Shown here: positions 43,150-52,341 of the stretch, piece by piece
Numbering within the stretch: the first letter of the stretch is position 1
Layout of the letters: every line of letters begins with the position of its first letter
DNA from: Nonomuraea sp. SBT364
GTDB lineage: Bacteria; Actinomycetota; Actinomycetes; Streptosporangiales; Streptosporangiaceae
NCBI RefSeq assembly: GCF_001083785.1
Contig: NZ_LAVL01000018.1
Location: 31,588 to 95,587, forward strand
DNA length: 64,000 bases
Direction of reading: 5' to 3'
Program-made: the position numbers and the translations under genes
Notes under the pieces: generated by a model
Database searches by the model: none
The model's input: the letters and a program-made list of their open reading frames with translations, nothing else
Told to the model about the DNA's origin: nothing

Positions 43150-44679
43150 ATGCTGCTCAAACCGGGTACGGCCTGGCAGGACACCTACGACCGCAGCCGC
43201 GCGGTGGCGCCCGAGGCGTTCCACGACGACCGGGTGCTCAACCACTGGGGCGGGTTCTGGCAGCGGGACGGGCGGCCGGCGCCGGTCTTCTCGCCGCTGG
43301 ACGGCACCGCCATCGCCGGGCCGCCCCGGCTGGACCGGGCCGGCGCGGGCCGGGCCGTGGCAGGGGCCGTCGAGGAGCACCGGCAGTGGCGGCACCTGCC
43401 GCTCGCCGAGCGCAAGGCCCGGGTCGAGGCGGCGGTGGACGCCATGGCCGAGCACCGCGACCTGCTGGCCCTGCTGCTCGTGTGGGAGATCGGCAAGCCG
43501 TGGAAGACCGCGCGCGCCGACGTCGACCGCTGCCTGGACGGGGTGCGCTGGTATCTGGAGGAGATCGACCGCATGGTCGCCGGGCGGACGCCGCTGCCCG
43601 GCCCGGTGAGCAACATCGCGAGCTGGAACTACCCGATGAGCGTGCTCATGCACGCCATGCTCGTGCAGGCGCTGGCCGGCAACGCGGTGATCGCCAAGAC
43701 GCCCACCGACGGCGGGCTGTGCTGCCTCACCCTCGCCTGCGCGCTGGCCGTACGGGAAGGCCTGCCCTTCACGCTGGTCAGCGGGGGAGGGGCGGAGCTG
43801 TCGCCGGTGCTGGTGGCGGGGCGCTCGCTCGGCTGCGTGTCGTTCGTCGGCGGCCGGGACGCGGGCGCCAGCGTGGCGACCTCGCTGGCCGATCTGGAAC
43901 GGCGGCACGTGCTGGAGCAGGAGGGGCTCAACTGCTGGGGCGTGTGGGAGTACTCGGACTGGGACGTGCTCACGCGGCAGATCCGGGCGTCGTTCGACTA
44001 CGGCAAGCAGCGGTGCACCGCCTATCCGAGGTTCGTGGTGCAGCGGTCGCTGTTCCACGAGTTCCTGGGGGCGTACCTGTCGGCGGTGGGGTCACTGCGG
44101 TTCGGGCATCCGCTGGCCGTGGCCGAGCCCGGCGACCCGCTGCCCGAGCTGGACTTCGGGCCGCTGATCAACGCCTCGAAGGCCAAGGAGCTGGCCGACC
44201 AGGTGGACGAGGCGGTGGCGCGGGGCGGGGTGCCGGTGCACCGGGCGTCGCTCGATGCCGGACATTTCCTGCCGGGGCAGGATATTTCGGCTTATTTTGC
44301 GCCCGTGGCGTTGCTCAGCCCGCCGCGCTCCTCGCCCCTCTTCCACGCCGAGCCGTTCGGGCCCGTCGACACGATCGCGCTGGTGGACACCGAGGCCGAA
44401 CTGCTGGCCGCGATGAACGCCAGCAACGGCGCCCTGGTCGCGACCCTCTCCTGCGACGAGGAGGACACCTACCGCCGGCTCGCCCTCGACGTGCGGGCCT
44501 TCAAGGTCGGCCACAACCGGCCACGCTCCCGGGGTGACCGGGAGGAGCTGTTCGGCGGGCTCGGCGCCTCCTGGCGCGGCGCCTTCGTCGGCGGCGAACT
44601 GCTCGTCAGGGCCGCCACCCAGGGCCCCGAGGGCGAGCGCCTGCCCGGCAACTTCCCGCACTACACGCTGCTGCCCTGA
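43150..44679 (+). CDS. Aldehyde dehydrogenase family protein, substrate unassigned
   Basis: GGAGG before the ATG. The 509 residues follow the ALDH fold: 'NIASWNYPMSVLMHAML' (oxyanion Asn and cofactor site), the general-base region 'LEQEGLNCWGVWEY' and nucleophile Cys in 'YGKQRCTAYPRFVVQ', then 'FHAEPFGPVDTIAL'. It lacks the usual 'ELGGK' and 'GQxC' spellings, so it belongs to a divergent branch. Candidate substrates are tartronate semialdehyde, glyoxylate or glycolaldehyde. Alternatively it is alpha-ketoglutarate semialdehyde, the product of the KdgD gene next door, whose expected dehydrogenase is otherwise missing. Confidence 0.82.
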   Translation: MLLKPGTAWQDTYDRSRAVAPEAFHDDRVLNHWGGFWQRDGRPAPVFSPLDGTAIAGPPRLDRAGAGRAVAGAVEEHRQWRHLPLAERKARVEAAVDAMAEHRDLLALLLVWEIGKPWKTARADVDRCLDGVRWYLEEIDRMVAGRTPLPGPVSNIASWNYPMSVLMHAMLVQALAGNAVIAKTPTDGGLCCLTLACALAVREGLPFTLVSGGGAELSPVLVAGRSLGCVSFVGGRDAGASVATSLADLERRHVLEQEGLNCWGVWEYSDWDVLTRQIRASFDYGKQRCTAYPRFVVQRSLFHEFLGAYLSAVGSLRFGHPLAVAEPGDPLPELDFGPLINASKAKELADQVDEAVARGGVPVHRASLDAGHFLPGQDISAYFAPVALLSPPRSSPLFHAEPFGPVDTIALVDTEAELLAAMNASNGALVATLSCDEEDTYRRLALDVRAFKVGHNRPRSRGDREELFGGLGASWRGAFVGGELLVRAATQGPEGERLPGNFPHYTLLP

Positions 44680-44714
44680 CAGGGCCGCCGGCCCGGCGGC
44701 CCGTGGCGGCCCTG
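44680..44714. terminator. Bidirectional terminator hairpin
   Basis: CAGGGCCGCC pairs perfectly with GGCGGCCCTG, with a GC-rich inner region, between the convergent aldehyde dehydrogenase and glucarate dehydratase genes. It marks the edge between the oxalate and aldarate modules. Confidence 0.75.
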
Positions 44715-44721
44715 ACGGGGG

Positions 44722-46044
44722 TCAGCGGACCAGGCAGGGCCGCTTGGGGTCGAAGGTCCACTCCGGCACCAGGTAGCGCATGGCCACGGAGTCGTCGCGG
44801 GCTCCGAGGCCGTGCTCCAGGTACAGCTCGTGGGCCCTGGCCAGGGCGTCGCGGTCGAGTTCGACCCCGAGCCCCGGGCCGGTCGGCACGTCGACGCCGC
44901 CGTCGGCGATCCGCGGCGGCTCGGTGGTGAGCGCCTGGCCGTCCTGCCAGATCCAGTGCGTGTCCAGCGCGGTGATCTCACCCGGGGCGGCGGCTCCCAC
45001 GTGCGTGAACATGGCCAGGGAGATGTCGAAGTGGTTGTTGGAGTGCGACCCCCAGGTCAGCCCGAAGTCGTGGCAGAGCTGGGCGACGCGGACGGAGCCG
45101 GCCATGGTCCAGAAGTGCGGGTCGGCGAGCGGGATGTCGACGGCCGAGGCGCGGACGGCATGGGCCATCTCCCGCCAGTCCGTGGCGATCATGTTGGTGG
45201 CGGTGGGCAGGCCCGTGGCTCGCCGGAACTCGGCCATCGTCTCGCGCCCGGAGAAGCGGCCCTCCGCTCCGCACGGGTCCTCGGCGTAGGCCAGGACGCC
45301 GCCGAGGCCGCGGCACAGCCGTACGGCGTCGGCCAGCGGCCAGCCGCCGTTGGGGTCGAGGGTGATGCGGGCGTCGGGGAACCGGCGGGCCAGCGCCCTG
45401 ACCGCCTCGACCTCCTCCTCCCCGGCCAGCACCCCGCCCTTGAGCTTGAAGTCGGTGAAGCCGTAGCGATCACGGGCGGCCTCGGCCAGCGCGACGATCG
45501 CGTCCGGGGTGAGGGCCTCCTGGCGGCGCAGCCGGGACCAGCGGTCCCCGTCCCCGTCGCCGACCAGGTAGGGCAGATCGGTCCTGCCCGGATCGCCGAC
45601 GTAGAACAGGTAGCCGAGCATGGGCACCCGGTCGCGCTGCCGGCCCTCGCCGAGCAGGTCCGCGACGGGCAGGCCGAGATACTGGCCGTGCAGGTCGAGC
45701 AGGCCGGACTCCAGACCGGTCACCGCGTGCACGGTGGTGCGGAGGTCGAAGGTCTGGGCGCCGCGCCCGCCGGCGTCGCGCTCGGCGAACCGGGCCGCGA
45801 CCTCACGCAGCAGGCTGCGGTAACGGGCCACCGGCCGGCCCGTCATCAGCGCGCCGGCCTCCTCGATCGTGCGGCGGATGGCCTCGCCGCCCGGCACCTC
45901 GCCGAGGCCGGTGCGGCCGTCGGAGTCGGTGACGATGACGACGTTGCGGGTGAAGAAGGGGGCGTGCGCGCCGCTGAGGTTGAGCAGCATGCTGTCGTGG
46001 CCGGCGACGGGGACGACCTCGACGTGCTGGACGGTGGGGGACAT
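44722..46044 (-). CDS. gudD: Glucarate dehydratase (enolase superfamily)
   Basis: The 440-residue enzyme has the GudD catalytic set: 'FKLKGG' (KxK), metal ligands in 'ITLDPNGGW', 'AYAEDPCG' and 'TNMIATDW', and the His-Asp partner region '[13 protein letters not shown]'. N-terminal '[14 protein letters not shown]' is family typical. It dehydrates D-glucarate to 5-dehydro-4-deoxyglucarate. It follows the kdgD gene by 3 bases in one operon. Confidence 0.95.
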   Translation of the reverse strand: MSPTVQHVEVVPVAGHDSMLLNLSGAHAPFFTRNVVIVTDSDGRTGLGEVPGGEAIRRTIEEAGALMTGRPVARYRSLLREVAARFAERDAGGRGAQTFDLRTTVHAVTGLESGLLDLHGQYLGLPVADLLGEGRQRDRVPMLGYLFYVGDPGRTDLPYLVGDGDGDRWSRLRRQEALTPDAIVALAEAARDRYGFTDFKLKGGVLAGEEEVEAVRALARRFPDARITLDPNGGWPLADAVRLCRGLGGVLAYAEDPCGAEGRFSGRETMAEFRRATGLPTATNMIATDWREMAHAVRASAVDIPLADPHFWTMAGSVRVAQLCHDFGLTWGSHSNNHFDISLAMFTHVGAAAPGEITALDTHWIWQDGQALTTEPPRIADGGVDVPTGPGLGVELDRDALARAHELYLEHGLGARDDSVAMRYLVPEWTFDPKRPCLVR

Positions 46045-46047
46045 GGC

Positions 46048-46962
46048 TCAGCTGATCCTCTTGATGAGCGCGGCCAGCTCGGCCTGCTCCGCCTGGGTCA
46101 GGTTCTGCAGCGGCGGGCGGACGGGCCCGGCGGGGCGGCCGACGGCGGCCAGCCCGGCCTTGATGATCGACACGGCGTATCCCTTCGTGCGGTCCCGGAT
46201 GTCCAGGTAGGGGATCACGAACTCGCGCAGCCGGCGGTAGACCTCCTCGTGGTTCCTGGCCCGGACGTCGGCGTAGAAGTCGAGCGCGAACTGCGGGACG
46301 AAGTTGAAGATCGCCGAGGAGTAGGTGCTCATGCCGAGCTGCAGCAGCGGCAGGGCGAACGTCTCGGCCGTGGGCAGGCCGCCGATGTAGGCCAGGCGGT
46401 CGCCGACGGTGGCGTAGATGCGGGTCAGGCTCTCGATGCTGCCGACGCCGTCCTTGAACCCGACGAGCGTCTCGTTGCGGTCGACCAGGGTCCGCACGGC
46501 GCGGTCGTGGAGCACGGCGTTGGCGCGGCTGTAGACGATGACGCCGAGCCCGGTGCTGCGGCAGACCGCCGATACGTGCTCGACCAGGCCGTCCTGGCCC
46601 GCCTCGGTCAGGTAGGGCGGCAGGAGGAGCACGCCGTCGGCGCCCGCGGCCTCGGCGGCCCGCGCCTGGGCGATCGCGTTCGCGGTCCCCCCGGTGGCGG
46701 GCGCGATCACCGGCATCCGGCCGCCGATCTGGTCGACCGCCACGCGCACCACCCGGTCGATCTCCTCACCGGTCAGCGAGAAGCCTTCACCCGTGCCGCC
46801 CCCGGCGAACAGTCCGGCCACCGGGTACTGGCTCAGCCAGGCCAGGTGGTCGCGGTAGCCCGCCTCGTCGAACTGGAGGTCGTCGGTGAAATGCGTGACG
46901 GGGAACGACAGCAGCCCGCTCTTGAGCTGGGTGGCGAGCTCCTGCGGCGAAAGTCCGGGCAT
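46048..46962 (-). CDS. kdgD: 5-dehydro-4-deoxyglucarate dehydratase (DapA family)
   Basis: Start at the ATG of '[20 protein letters not shown]' with GAGGTG upstream; a start 6 codons earlier is possible. The 304-residue TIM barrel has the Schiff-base Lys in '[11 protein letters not shown]' and Tyr in 'GVIVYSRAN', with '[14 protein letters not shown]' as the carboxylate-binding loop. It decarboxylates and dehydrates 5-keto-4-deoxyglucarate to alpha-ketoglutarate semialdehyde. First gene of the kdgD-gudD operon; a LysR-type box lies 85 bp upstream. Confidence 0.94.
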   Translation of the reverse strand: MPGLSPQELATQLKSGLLSFPVTHFTDDLQFDEAGYRDHLAWLSQYPVAGLFAGGGTGEGFSLTGEEIDRVVRVAVDQIGGRMPVIAPATGGTANAIAQARAAEAAGADGVLLLPPYLTEAGQDGLVEHVSAVCRSTGLGVIVYSRANAVLHDRAVRTLVDRNETLVGFKDGVGSIESLTRIYATVGDRLAYIGGLPTAETFALPLLQLGMSTYSSAIFNFVPQFALDFYADVRARNHEEVYRRLREFVIPYLDIRDRTKGYAVSIIKAGLAAVGRPAGPVRPPLQNLTQAEQAELAALIKRIS

Positions 46963-47046
46963 GCGGGGGCACCTCGACATTCATGACGTGGGTATCTGTG
47001 CCGCCAGGCTAGGGAGGTGGGACGATTCCTGTCCAAGTGCGATTCC

Positions 47047-47060
47047 GTATCCGGCGATAC
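47047..47060. promoter_or_regulatory. LysR-type box before kdgD-gudD
   Basis: GTATCCGGCGATAC is an inverted repeat (GTATC-N4-GATAC) 85-98 bp upstream of the kdgD start, the usual distance for a LysR recognition site. The same arms and spacing recur at 48001 next to the lysR gene. Confidence 0.7.
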
Positions 47061-47070
47061 CTTCAGGGCA

Positions 47071-47988
47071 TCATGGCGCCTCGGGGCTGGGAAGCAGGTC
47101 GAGCACACGCGAGAGCGCCGGGTTGGTCGAGCCGCGGTCCCAGATGACGTGCAGCTCGACGGGCCGCCCGGTGCCGGCGCCGTCGTCGAGCGGGTGGCTG
47201 CCGCCGAAGGCCAGGTCGCGGACGACGACGCCCTCGACGCCGAGCGAGCGCACGCTGGCGGGGGCGAGCGCCACCCCTCGGCCGGCCGCCACGAGCAGCA
47301 CCGCCGTGAGCACCTGGTGCACGTGCTGCTCGATCCTGGCGTGCACGTTGGTCAGGAAGCGGACGGTGAGCTCGTGGAAGTAGCGCGACTGCACGGGGTT
47401 GTAGCTGATCATCGAGAGGCCGGCGAAGTCGTCCGGGACCAGCGGCCGGTCGGCGCCGGCGAGGTGGTGCCCGGCGGGGACGACCGCGCACAGCGGCTCG
47501 CGGAAGACGACGCGCGAGTCGAGCGTGGCGATGTCGGAGGTCGGGCGCGCCAGGCCCAGGTCGAGTTCGCCGCGCGCGATGCCGCTGACCTGGCCCGCCG
47601 TCACGCGCTCGTGCAGCAGGACGTCGATCTCGGGCAGTTCCTCGGCCAGGCGGCGCAGCAGGGTGCCGAGCAGGCTGATGGCCGAGACCGCGGTGAACCC
47701 GAGCCGCACGGTGCCGGCGGCGCCGCCGGCGATCCGGCGGGCCCGGTCGCCGGAGGTCTCGGCGAGCGTGAGCATGTGCCGGGCGTCCTCCAGGAAGGCG
47801 CGTCCCGCGTTGGTGAGGATCACCCGCCGGTTGTCGCGTTCGAAGAGGGTCACGCCGATCGTGCGTTCGAGCTTCTGGATGTGACGGCTCAGCGGGGGCT
47901 GCGTCATGCGCAGCCGCTCGGCGGCGCGGCCGAAGTGCAGCTCCTCGGCGACCGCCACGAATGCCCTGATTTGATCAAGCGTTAGCAT
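47071..47988 (-). CDS. LysR-family transcription regulator of the aldarate module
   Basis: The 305 residues begin 'MLTLDQIRAFVAVAEELHFG' with helix-turn-helix 'AERLRMTQPPLSRHIQKLE', followed by a periplasmic-binding-like effector domain. It is placed between the kdgD-gudD operon and the tctCBA transporter. GTATC-N4-GATAC repeats occur at both promoters. The likely inducer is glucarate, galactarate or a dehydration product. Confidence 0.92.
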   Translation of the reverse strand: MLTLDQIRAFVAVAEELHFGRAAERLRMTQPPLSRHIQKLERTIGVTLFERDNRRVILTNAGRAFLEDARHMLTLAETSGDRARRIAGGAAGTVRLGFTAVSAISLLGTLLRRLAEELPEIDVLLHERVTAGQVSGIARGELDLGLARPTSDIATLDSRVVFREPLCAVVPAGHHLAGADRPLVPDDFAGLSMISYNPVQSRYFHELTVRFLTNVHARIEQHVHQVLTAVLLVAAGRGVALAPASVRSLGVEGVVVRDLAFGGSHPLDDGAGTGRPVELHVIWDRGSTNPALSRVLDLLPSPEAP

Positions 47989-48000
47989 GATGCGCAGAGA

Positions 48001-48014
48001 GTATCACTTGATAC
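48001..48014. promoter_or_regulatory. LysR-type box between lysR and tctC
   Basis: GTATCACTTGATAC, an inverted repeat with the same GTATC-N4-GATAC plan as the site at 47047, lies 13 bp from the lysR start. It fits negative autoregulation and possible control of the divergent transporter genes. Confidence 0.7.
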
Positions 48015-48049
48015 CGAAAAGAGCCTGGACAGGCATCGAAGCTGGTCCT

Positions 48050-48065
48050 TAGTCTCCGGAGACTA
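48050..48065. promoter_or_regulatory. 16-bp perfect palindrome upstream of tctC
   Basis: TAGTCTCCGGAGACTA is a perfect palindrome 78 bp before the tctC start. It differs from the LysR box and may be an operator for a second regulator, for example the GntR protein encoded at 51631. Confidence 0.5.
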
Positions 48066-48142
48066 CGAGACCGAAAGTTGCGGAACCCGCAATCGCCCCT
48101 ATCGCTGCACAGCGCGCGTCCCCCTGCACGAAGGAGAAGCCA

Positions 48143-49150
48143 ATGCCGACATATCGGACAGCCTCCCATCGCATCCTCACAGGCGTCCTCGGCGCCGCCG
48201 CCGCGATCGCGCTCACCGCGTGCGGCGGCGTCAAGACGACCTCCTCCGGCAGCGACGGAGGGACGTACCCGACGGGCAACATCGAGTTCAGCGTCGGAGC
48301 CTCCGCCGGCGGCTCGTCGGACCTCATCAGCCGGGCCCTGGCCCAGGGCATGGCCAAGGAGCTCGGCGTCTCGGCCCCCGTGGTCAACAAGCCGGGCGCC
48401 AACGGCGCGCTCGCCGCCAAGGAACTCCAGGCCGCCAAGCCCGACGGCTACAAGATCGCCGTGCAGAACGCCTCGCTCTTCACGATCACCCCGCTGACGG
48501 TGTCCGCCGCCGAGGCCACGAAGATCGACTCGTTCGACGTGATCACCGGCGTCTCGCGCGACGACTACGTCATGGCCACCAGCACCGCCTCCGGCTACAA
48601 GAGCGTCAAGGACCTGAAGGACGCGGGCAAGCCGATCCGCTACGGCACGACCGGCGTCGGCACCGGCGCGCAGCTCGCCTCCGCGCTGACGTTCGAGGCC
48701 GCCGGGGTCAAGGCGACGGCCGTGCCCTTCGACGGCGGCGCCCCCAACCTGACCGCGCTGCTCGGCAACCAGGTGGACGTCTCCACCATGCAGGTCGGCG
48801 AGGCCATCGAGAACATCAAGGCCGGCAAGCTCGTCCCGCTCGCTGTCTTCTCCGCCGAGCGCATCCCCTTCCTGCCCGACACGCCGACGGCCAAGGAGCA
48901 GGGCTTCGACGTCCAGGTGACGCAGTACCGGTTCCTGACCGCCCCCAAGGGCACCCCCGAGGACGTCAAGGCCCGGCTGCTGGAAGCGGCCAAGAAGACG
49001 TTCGCGACGCCCGAGTACAAGAAGTTCAACGAGGACAACTCGCTCACTCCGATGGAGGTCTCCCCCGAGGAGGTGCTCAGCGCGCTGAAGTCCGACGGCA
49101 CGAACTTCGCGGCGAAGCTGGACGAGTTCGGCATTAGCCTGACCGGCTGA
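48143..49150 (+). CDS. tctC: Tripartite tricarboxylate transporter substrate-binding lipoprotein (TctC)
   Basis: Signal peptide with lipobox 'LTAC' and 335 residues of the Bug/TctC fold: 'SVGASAGGSSDLISRALA', 'VVNKPGANGALAAKEL', 'GTTGVGTGAQLASALTF'. It captures a carboxylate, here presumably glucarate or galactarate, for the TctAB membrane pair. GAAGGAG precedes the ATG. Confidence 0.93.
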   Translation: MPTYRTASHRILTGVLGAAAAIALTACGGVKTTSSGSDGGTYPTGNIEFSVGASAGGSSDLISRALAQGMAKELGVSAPVVNKPGANGALAAKELQAAKPDGYKIAVQNASLFTITPLTVSAAEATKIDSFDVITGVSRDDYVMATSTASGYKSVKDLKDAGKPIRYGTTGVGTGAQLASALTFEAAGVKATAVPFDGGAPNLTALLGNQVDVSTMQVGEAIENIKAGKLVPLAVFSAERIPFLPDTPTAKEQGFDVQVTQYRFLTAPKGTPEDVKARLLEAAKKTFATPEYKKFNEDNSLTPMEVSPEEVLSALKSDGTNFAAKLDEFGISLTG

Positions 49151-49179
49151 CACGCACGTCCCCTCCCCGAGGAGTGAGC

Positions 49180-49695
49180 ATGTCCGTATCGGACGCGTCC
49201 GACCCGGCCTCCCAGGCCGATCGGCTGCAGGCCGAGCTCGACGAGACCCGGCCCCCGCACGCGGGCCCGATCTCACAGCTGGCGGCTGCCCTGGTGGCGC
49301 TGGCCGTCGGCGTCGCCGGCGCGGCCGGCTCGTACGCGCTCGGGCTGGGCGAGCTGACCCAGCCCGGCCCCGGGCTGTGGCCGTTCGCCATCAGCGTGGT
49401 CATCGTGGTGCTGTCGGTGACGCTGGCGGTCACCGGCCGGAGCCTGGAGGACGCCGAGCGCTTCTCCCGGTCCAGCCTGCTCACCGCCGGCGGTCTGGTC
49501 ACGCTCGTGCTGCTCGCCGTGCTGCTCCCGCTGATCGGGTTCGAGATCCCCTCGCTGCTGCTGATGTTCGTCTGGCTTCGCTGGCTGGGCAAGGAGTCGT
49601 GGCGGTCATCCATCGTGGTCAGCGTCTGCACCGTCGCCGCGTTCTACCTGCTCTTCGTGGTGCTGCTGCAGATCCCGCTGCCCCGCCTCATCTGA
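49180..49695 (+). CDS. tctB: Tripartite tricarboxylate transporter small membrane subunit (TctB)
   Basis: ATG 49180 is chosen because GAGGAG lies at proper spacing; GTG 49174 is adjacent to that site. The 171-residue product has four membrane segments and the TctB feature 'QPGPGLWPFAISVVIV'. It bridges TctC and TctA. Confidence 0.9.
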   Translation: MSVSDASDPASQADRLQAELDETRPPHAGPISQLAAALVALAVGVAGAAGSYALGLGELTQPGPGLWPFAISVVIVVLSVTLAVTGRSLEDAERFSRSSLLTAGGLVTLVLLAVLLPLIGFEIPSLLLMFVWLRWLGKESWRSSIVVSVCTVAAFYLLFVVLLQIPLPRLI

Positions 49696-49704
49696 GAAAG
49701 CGAC

Positions 49705-51219
49705 ATGGACCTCACCCCGATCCTCAACGGCTTCAGCGTCGTCCTGGAGCCGGCGAACCTCCTGTACTGCCTCGTCGGCGTCCTCATCGGCATGCTCATC
49801 GGCGTGCTGCCCGGCCTCGGCCCCGGCGCGACGATCGCCATCCTGCTGCCGATCACGTACGGCATCGAACCGGTCTCGGCGATCATCATGCTGGCGGGCA
49901 TCTTCTACGGCGCGCAGTACGGCGGCACCATCACCTCCGTCCTGCTCCGCCTGCCCGGCGAGGCGTCCTCGGTGGTGACCGTGTTCGACGGCTTCGCCCT
50001 GGCCAAGCAGGGCAGGGCGGGCACCGCGCTGGGCATCGCGGCCGTCGGCTCCTTCGTCGGCGGCACGGTCTCCATCGTCGGCCTGTCGCTGGTGGCGCCG
50101 ATCGTGGCCGGGTTCGCGCTCGACTTCGGCCCGCCGGAGTACGCGGCGCTGGGCATCCTGGGCGTGCTGCTGATCTCCTCGGTGGGCAACGGCAACAAGC
50201 TCAAGGCCGTCGTCGCGGCCTGCGTGGGGCTGCTCCTGGCGACCGTGGGCCGCGACACGTTCACGGGCGCCGAGAGGTTCACCTTCGGCAGTCTCAACCT
50301 GGCCGAGGGCCTGGACTTCATCCCGATCGCCATGGGCCTGTTCGGCCTCAGCGAGATCCTCTACAACCTGGAGGAGCGGCACAACAAGGTCGCCTCACCC
50401 GCCAAGATCGGCAACGTCTGGCCCTCCCGCAAGGAACTGGGCGAGGCCAAGGGCGCGATCGGGCGCGGTTCGCTGATCGGGTTCGTGCTGGGCGTGCTGC
50501 CCGGCGGCGGGGCGACGCTGTCGTCCCTGGCCGCCTACGCCTTCGAGAAGCGGCGCGCCAAGCAGCCCGAGCGCTTCGGCAGGGGTGCCGTGGAGGGCGT
50601 CGCCGCACCGGAGACCGCCAACAACGCGGCCGCGACCTCGTCGTTCATCCCGCTGCTGACGCTGGGCATCCCGGCCAACGCCACCATGGCGCTGATCTTC
50701 GGCGCGCTCCTCATCCAGGGCATCCAGCCGGGCCCGCAACTCGTCACCCAGCATCCCGACGTGTTCTGGGGCGTCATCAACTCGATGTACATCGGCAACA
50801 TCCTGCTGCTCGTCATGAGCATCCCGATGGTCGGCGTCTTCGTGAAGATCCTCCGCGTACGTGCCGCGATCCTGGCGCCGATCACGGTGCTCATCACCCT
50901 GCTCGGGGCATACACCGTCAGGAACCAGGTCTACGACGTCTTCCTGGTGATCGGCTTCGGCCTGCTCGGCTACCTGATGAAGAAGTTCGGCTTCGAACCC
51001 GGGCCCCTGCTGCTCGCGTTCGTCCTGGGCACCATGATCGAGAGCTCCGCCCGCCAGGCGCTGCTCATCTTCGGCGGCGATCCGACCGGCTTCCTGACCC
51101 GCCCGATCTCGGGCACCATCTTCGCCCTGGTGGCGCTCGTCGCGGTGCTGCCACTGATCCGCACGGCCTGGCGGCGCAAGGCGATCCGCAAGGCCCCAGC
51201 CGAGGAGAAGACCTCATGA
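49705..51219 (+). CDS. tctA: Tripartite tricarboxylate transporter large permease (TctA)
   Basis: The 504-residue protein with about eleven membrane segments carries the TctA signatures 'GVLPGLGPGATIAILLPIT', 'GIFYGAQYGGTITSVLLRLP' and the repeat 'GVLPGGGATLSSLAAYAFEKR'. 'PETANNAAATSSFIPLLTLG' is the second substrate-site region. It performs cation-coupled uptake. Ends in an ATGA overlap with a UspA gene. Confidence 0.95.
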   Translation: MDLTPILNGFSVVLEPANLLYCLVGVLIGMLIGVLPGLGPGATIAILLPITYGIEPVSAIIMLAGIFYGAQYGGTITSVLLRLPGEASSVVTVFDGFALAKQGRAGTALGIAAVGSFVGGTVSIVGLSLVAPIVAGFALDFGPPEYAALGILGVLLISSVGNGNKLKAVVAACVGLLLATVGRDTFTGAERFTFGSLNLAEGLDFIPIAMGLFGLSEILYNLEERHNKVASPAKIGNVWPSRKELGEAKGAIGRGSLIGFVLGVLPGGGATLSSLAAYAFEKRRAKQPERFGRGAVEGVAAPETANNAAATSSFIPLLTLGIPANATMALIFGALLIQGIQPGPQLVTQHPDVFWGVINSMYIGNILLLVMSIPMVGVFVKILRVRAAILAPITVLITLLGAYTVRNQVYDVFLVIGFGLLGYLMKKFGFEPGPLLLAFVLGTMIESSARQALLIFGGDPTGFLTRPISGTIFALVALVAVLPLIRTAWRRKAIRKAPAEEKTS

Positions 51220-51605
51220 CGATCCTCGTCGGTTACCTTCCGACACCCGAGGGCGAGGCCGCCGTGGAGGCCGGGCTGCGCGAGGGCGCGCTGCGCGGCG
51301 AGCGGGTGATCATCGTGAACTCGCCGCGCCGGGGCGCTCCGGTGGACCAGCGCAGGGTCGACGACGCCGCGGGCGCCGCGCTGCTCGACCGCGCCCGGGC
51401 CGCCGGCGTGGACGCCGAACTGCGCCGGCCGCTCCACGACGACGACCTGTACGAGACGTTCGAGGCGCTGATCGAGGAGACCGGCGCCGGCCTGATCGTG
51501 ATCGGGCTGCGGCACCGGTCGCTGGTGGGCAAGTTCGTCCTGGGCAGTCAGGCGCAGCGCATCCTCATGGAGGCCGCCGTGCCCGTCCTGACCGTCAAGG
51601 CGTGA
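51216..51605 (+). CDS. Universal stress protein (UspA family)
   Basis: The 129-residue single-domain protein has the ATP-binding pattern G-x2-x-x-G...GS ('GLRHRSLVGKFVLGSQAQRI') and ends 'AAVPVLTVKA'. Coupling to tctA is a recurring arrangement in which a Usp protein may regulate the transporter. Confidence 0.9.
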   Translation: MTILVGYLPTPEGEAAVEAGLREGALRGERVIIVNSPRRGAPVDQRRVDDAAGAALLDRARAAGVDAELRRPLHDDDLYETFEALIEETGAGLIVIGLRHRSLVGKFVLGSQAQRILMEAAVPVLTVKA

Positions 51606-51630
51606 GCCGGGCCGCAGGCCGGGGTGCCGG

Positions 51631-52341
51631 TCAGGGCGCTTGCAGCCGGGCGCGCGAGTTGGCCAGGTGCAGCCGCATCGCCGCGCGCGCCGCGGCCCCG
51701 TCGCGGTCGGCGATCGCCCGGTAGACGTTCTCGTGCTCCAGCGTCACCCGGGTGAGATGGGTGGCGTCGGAGACGGTGTACGTGTGCTCCAGCCGCGTGC
51801 GCGGCAACATGATCATCATGGGGCCGAAGGAGGCGAGCAGGTCGGAGTAGAACCGGTTGCCCGACGCCAGCGCGACCTTGAGATGGAACCGGAAGTCGGC
51901 CTCGACGGCGTTGCCCGGCTGCCCGCCGGGGGACGTGAGGTCGACCAGGGCCCGCTCGACGGCCTTGAGCTGCAGCTCGGTACGGCGCTCCGCGGCCAGG
52001 CCGGCCGCCTCGGACTCCACGCCTATCCGGAAGTCGAGCATGTCGAGGACGTCGCGGTGGGTCCTGATCTGGGTGGCCTCCACGGTGAAGGCCGTGGAGG
52101 CGGGCACGGCCAGCACGAACGAGCCCCGTCCCTGGAACGTCTCGACCAGGCCCGCCGCCTGCAGTTGCGAGACGGCCTCGCGGACCACGGTGCGGCTCAC
52201 GCCGAACTCCTCGATCAGGGAGGACTCCGTGGGCAGCTTCTCGCCGGGCCGGATCTCCCCGGCGAGGATGCGCGCCTTCAGCCGCTCGACGAGCTCGTAG
52301 GCGAGCCCCCGGCCGGTGTTGCGATCGAGGGGCACGCTCAC
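51631..52341 (-). CDS. GntR/FadR-subfamily regulator of the galactarate branch
   Basis: GTG start overlapping the stop of the dehydratase gene (GTGA). The 236 residues contain a winged helix ('TESSLIEEFGVSRTVVREAV') and an FCD domain ('EADFRFHLKVALASGNRFY', 'EHENVYRAIADRDGAAARAAM'). It is closest to regulators of sugar-acid pathways and probably senses galactarate/talarate or a product. Confidence 0.9.
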   Translation of the reverse strand: MSVPLDRNTGRGLAYELVERLKARILAGEIRPGEKLPTESSLIEEFGVSRTVVREAVSQLQAAGLVETFQGRGSFVLAVPASTAFTVEATQIRTHRDVLDMLDFRIGVESEAAGLAAERRTELQLKAVERALVDLTSPGGQPGNAVEADFRFHLKVALASGNRFYSDLLASFGPMMIMLPRTRLEHTYTVSDATHLTRVTLEHENVYRAIADRDGAAARAAMRLHLANSRARLQAP

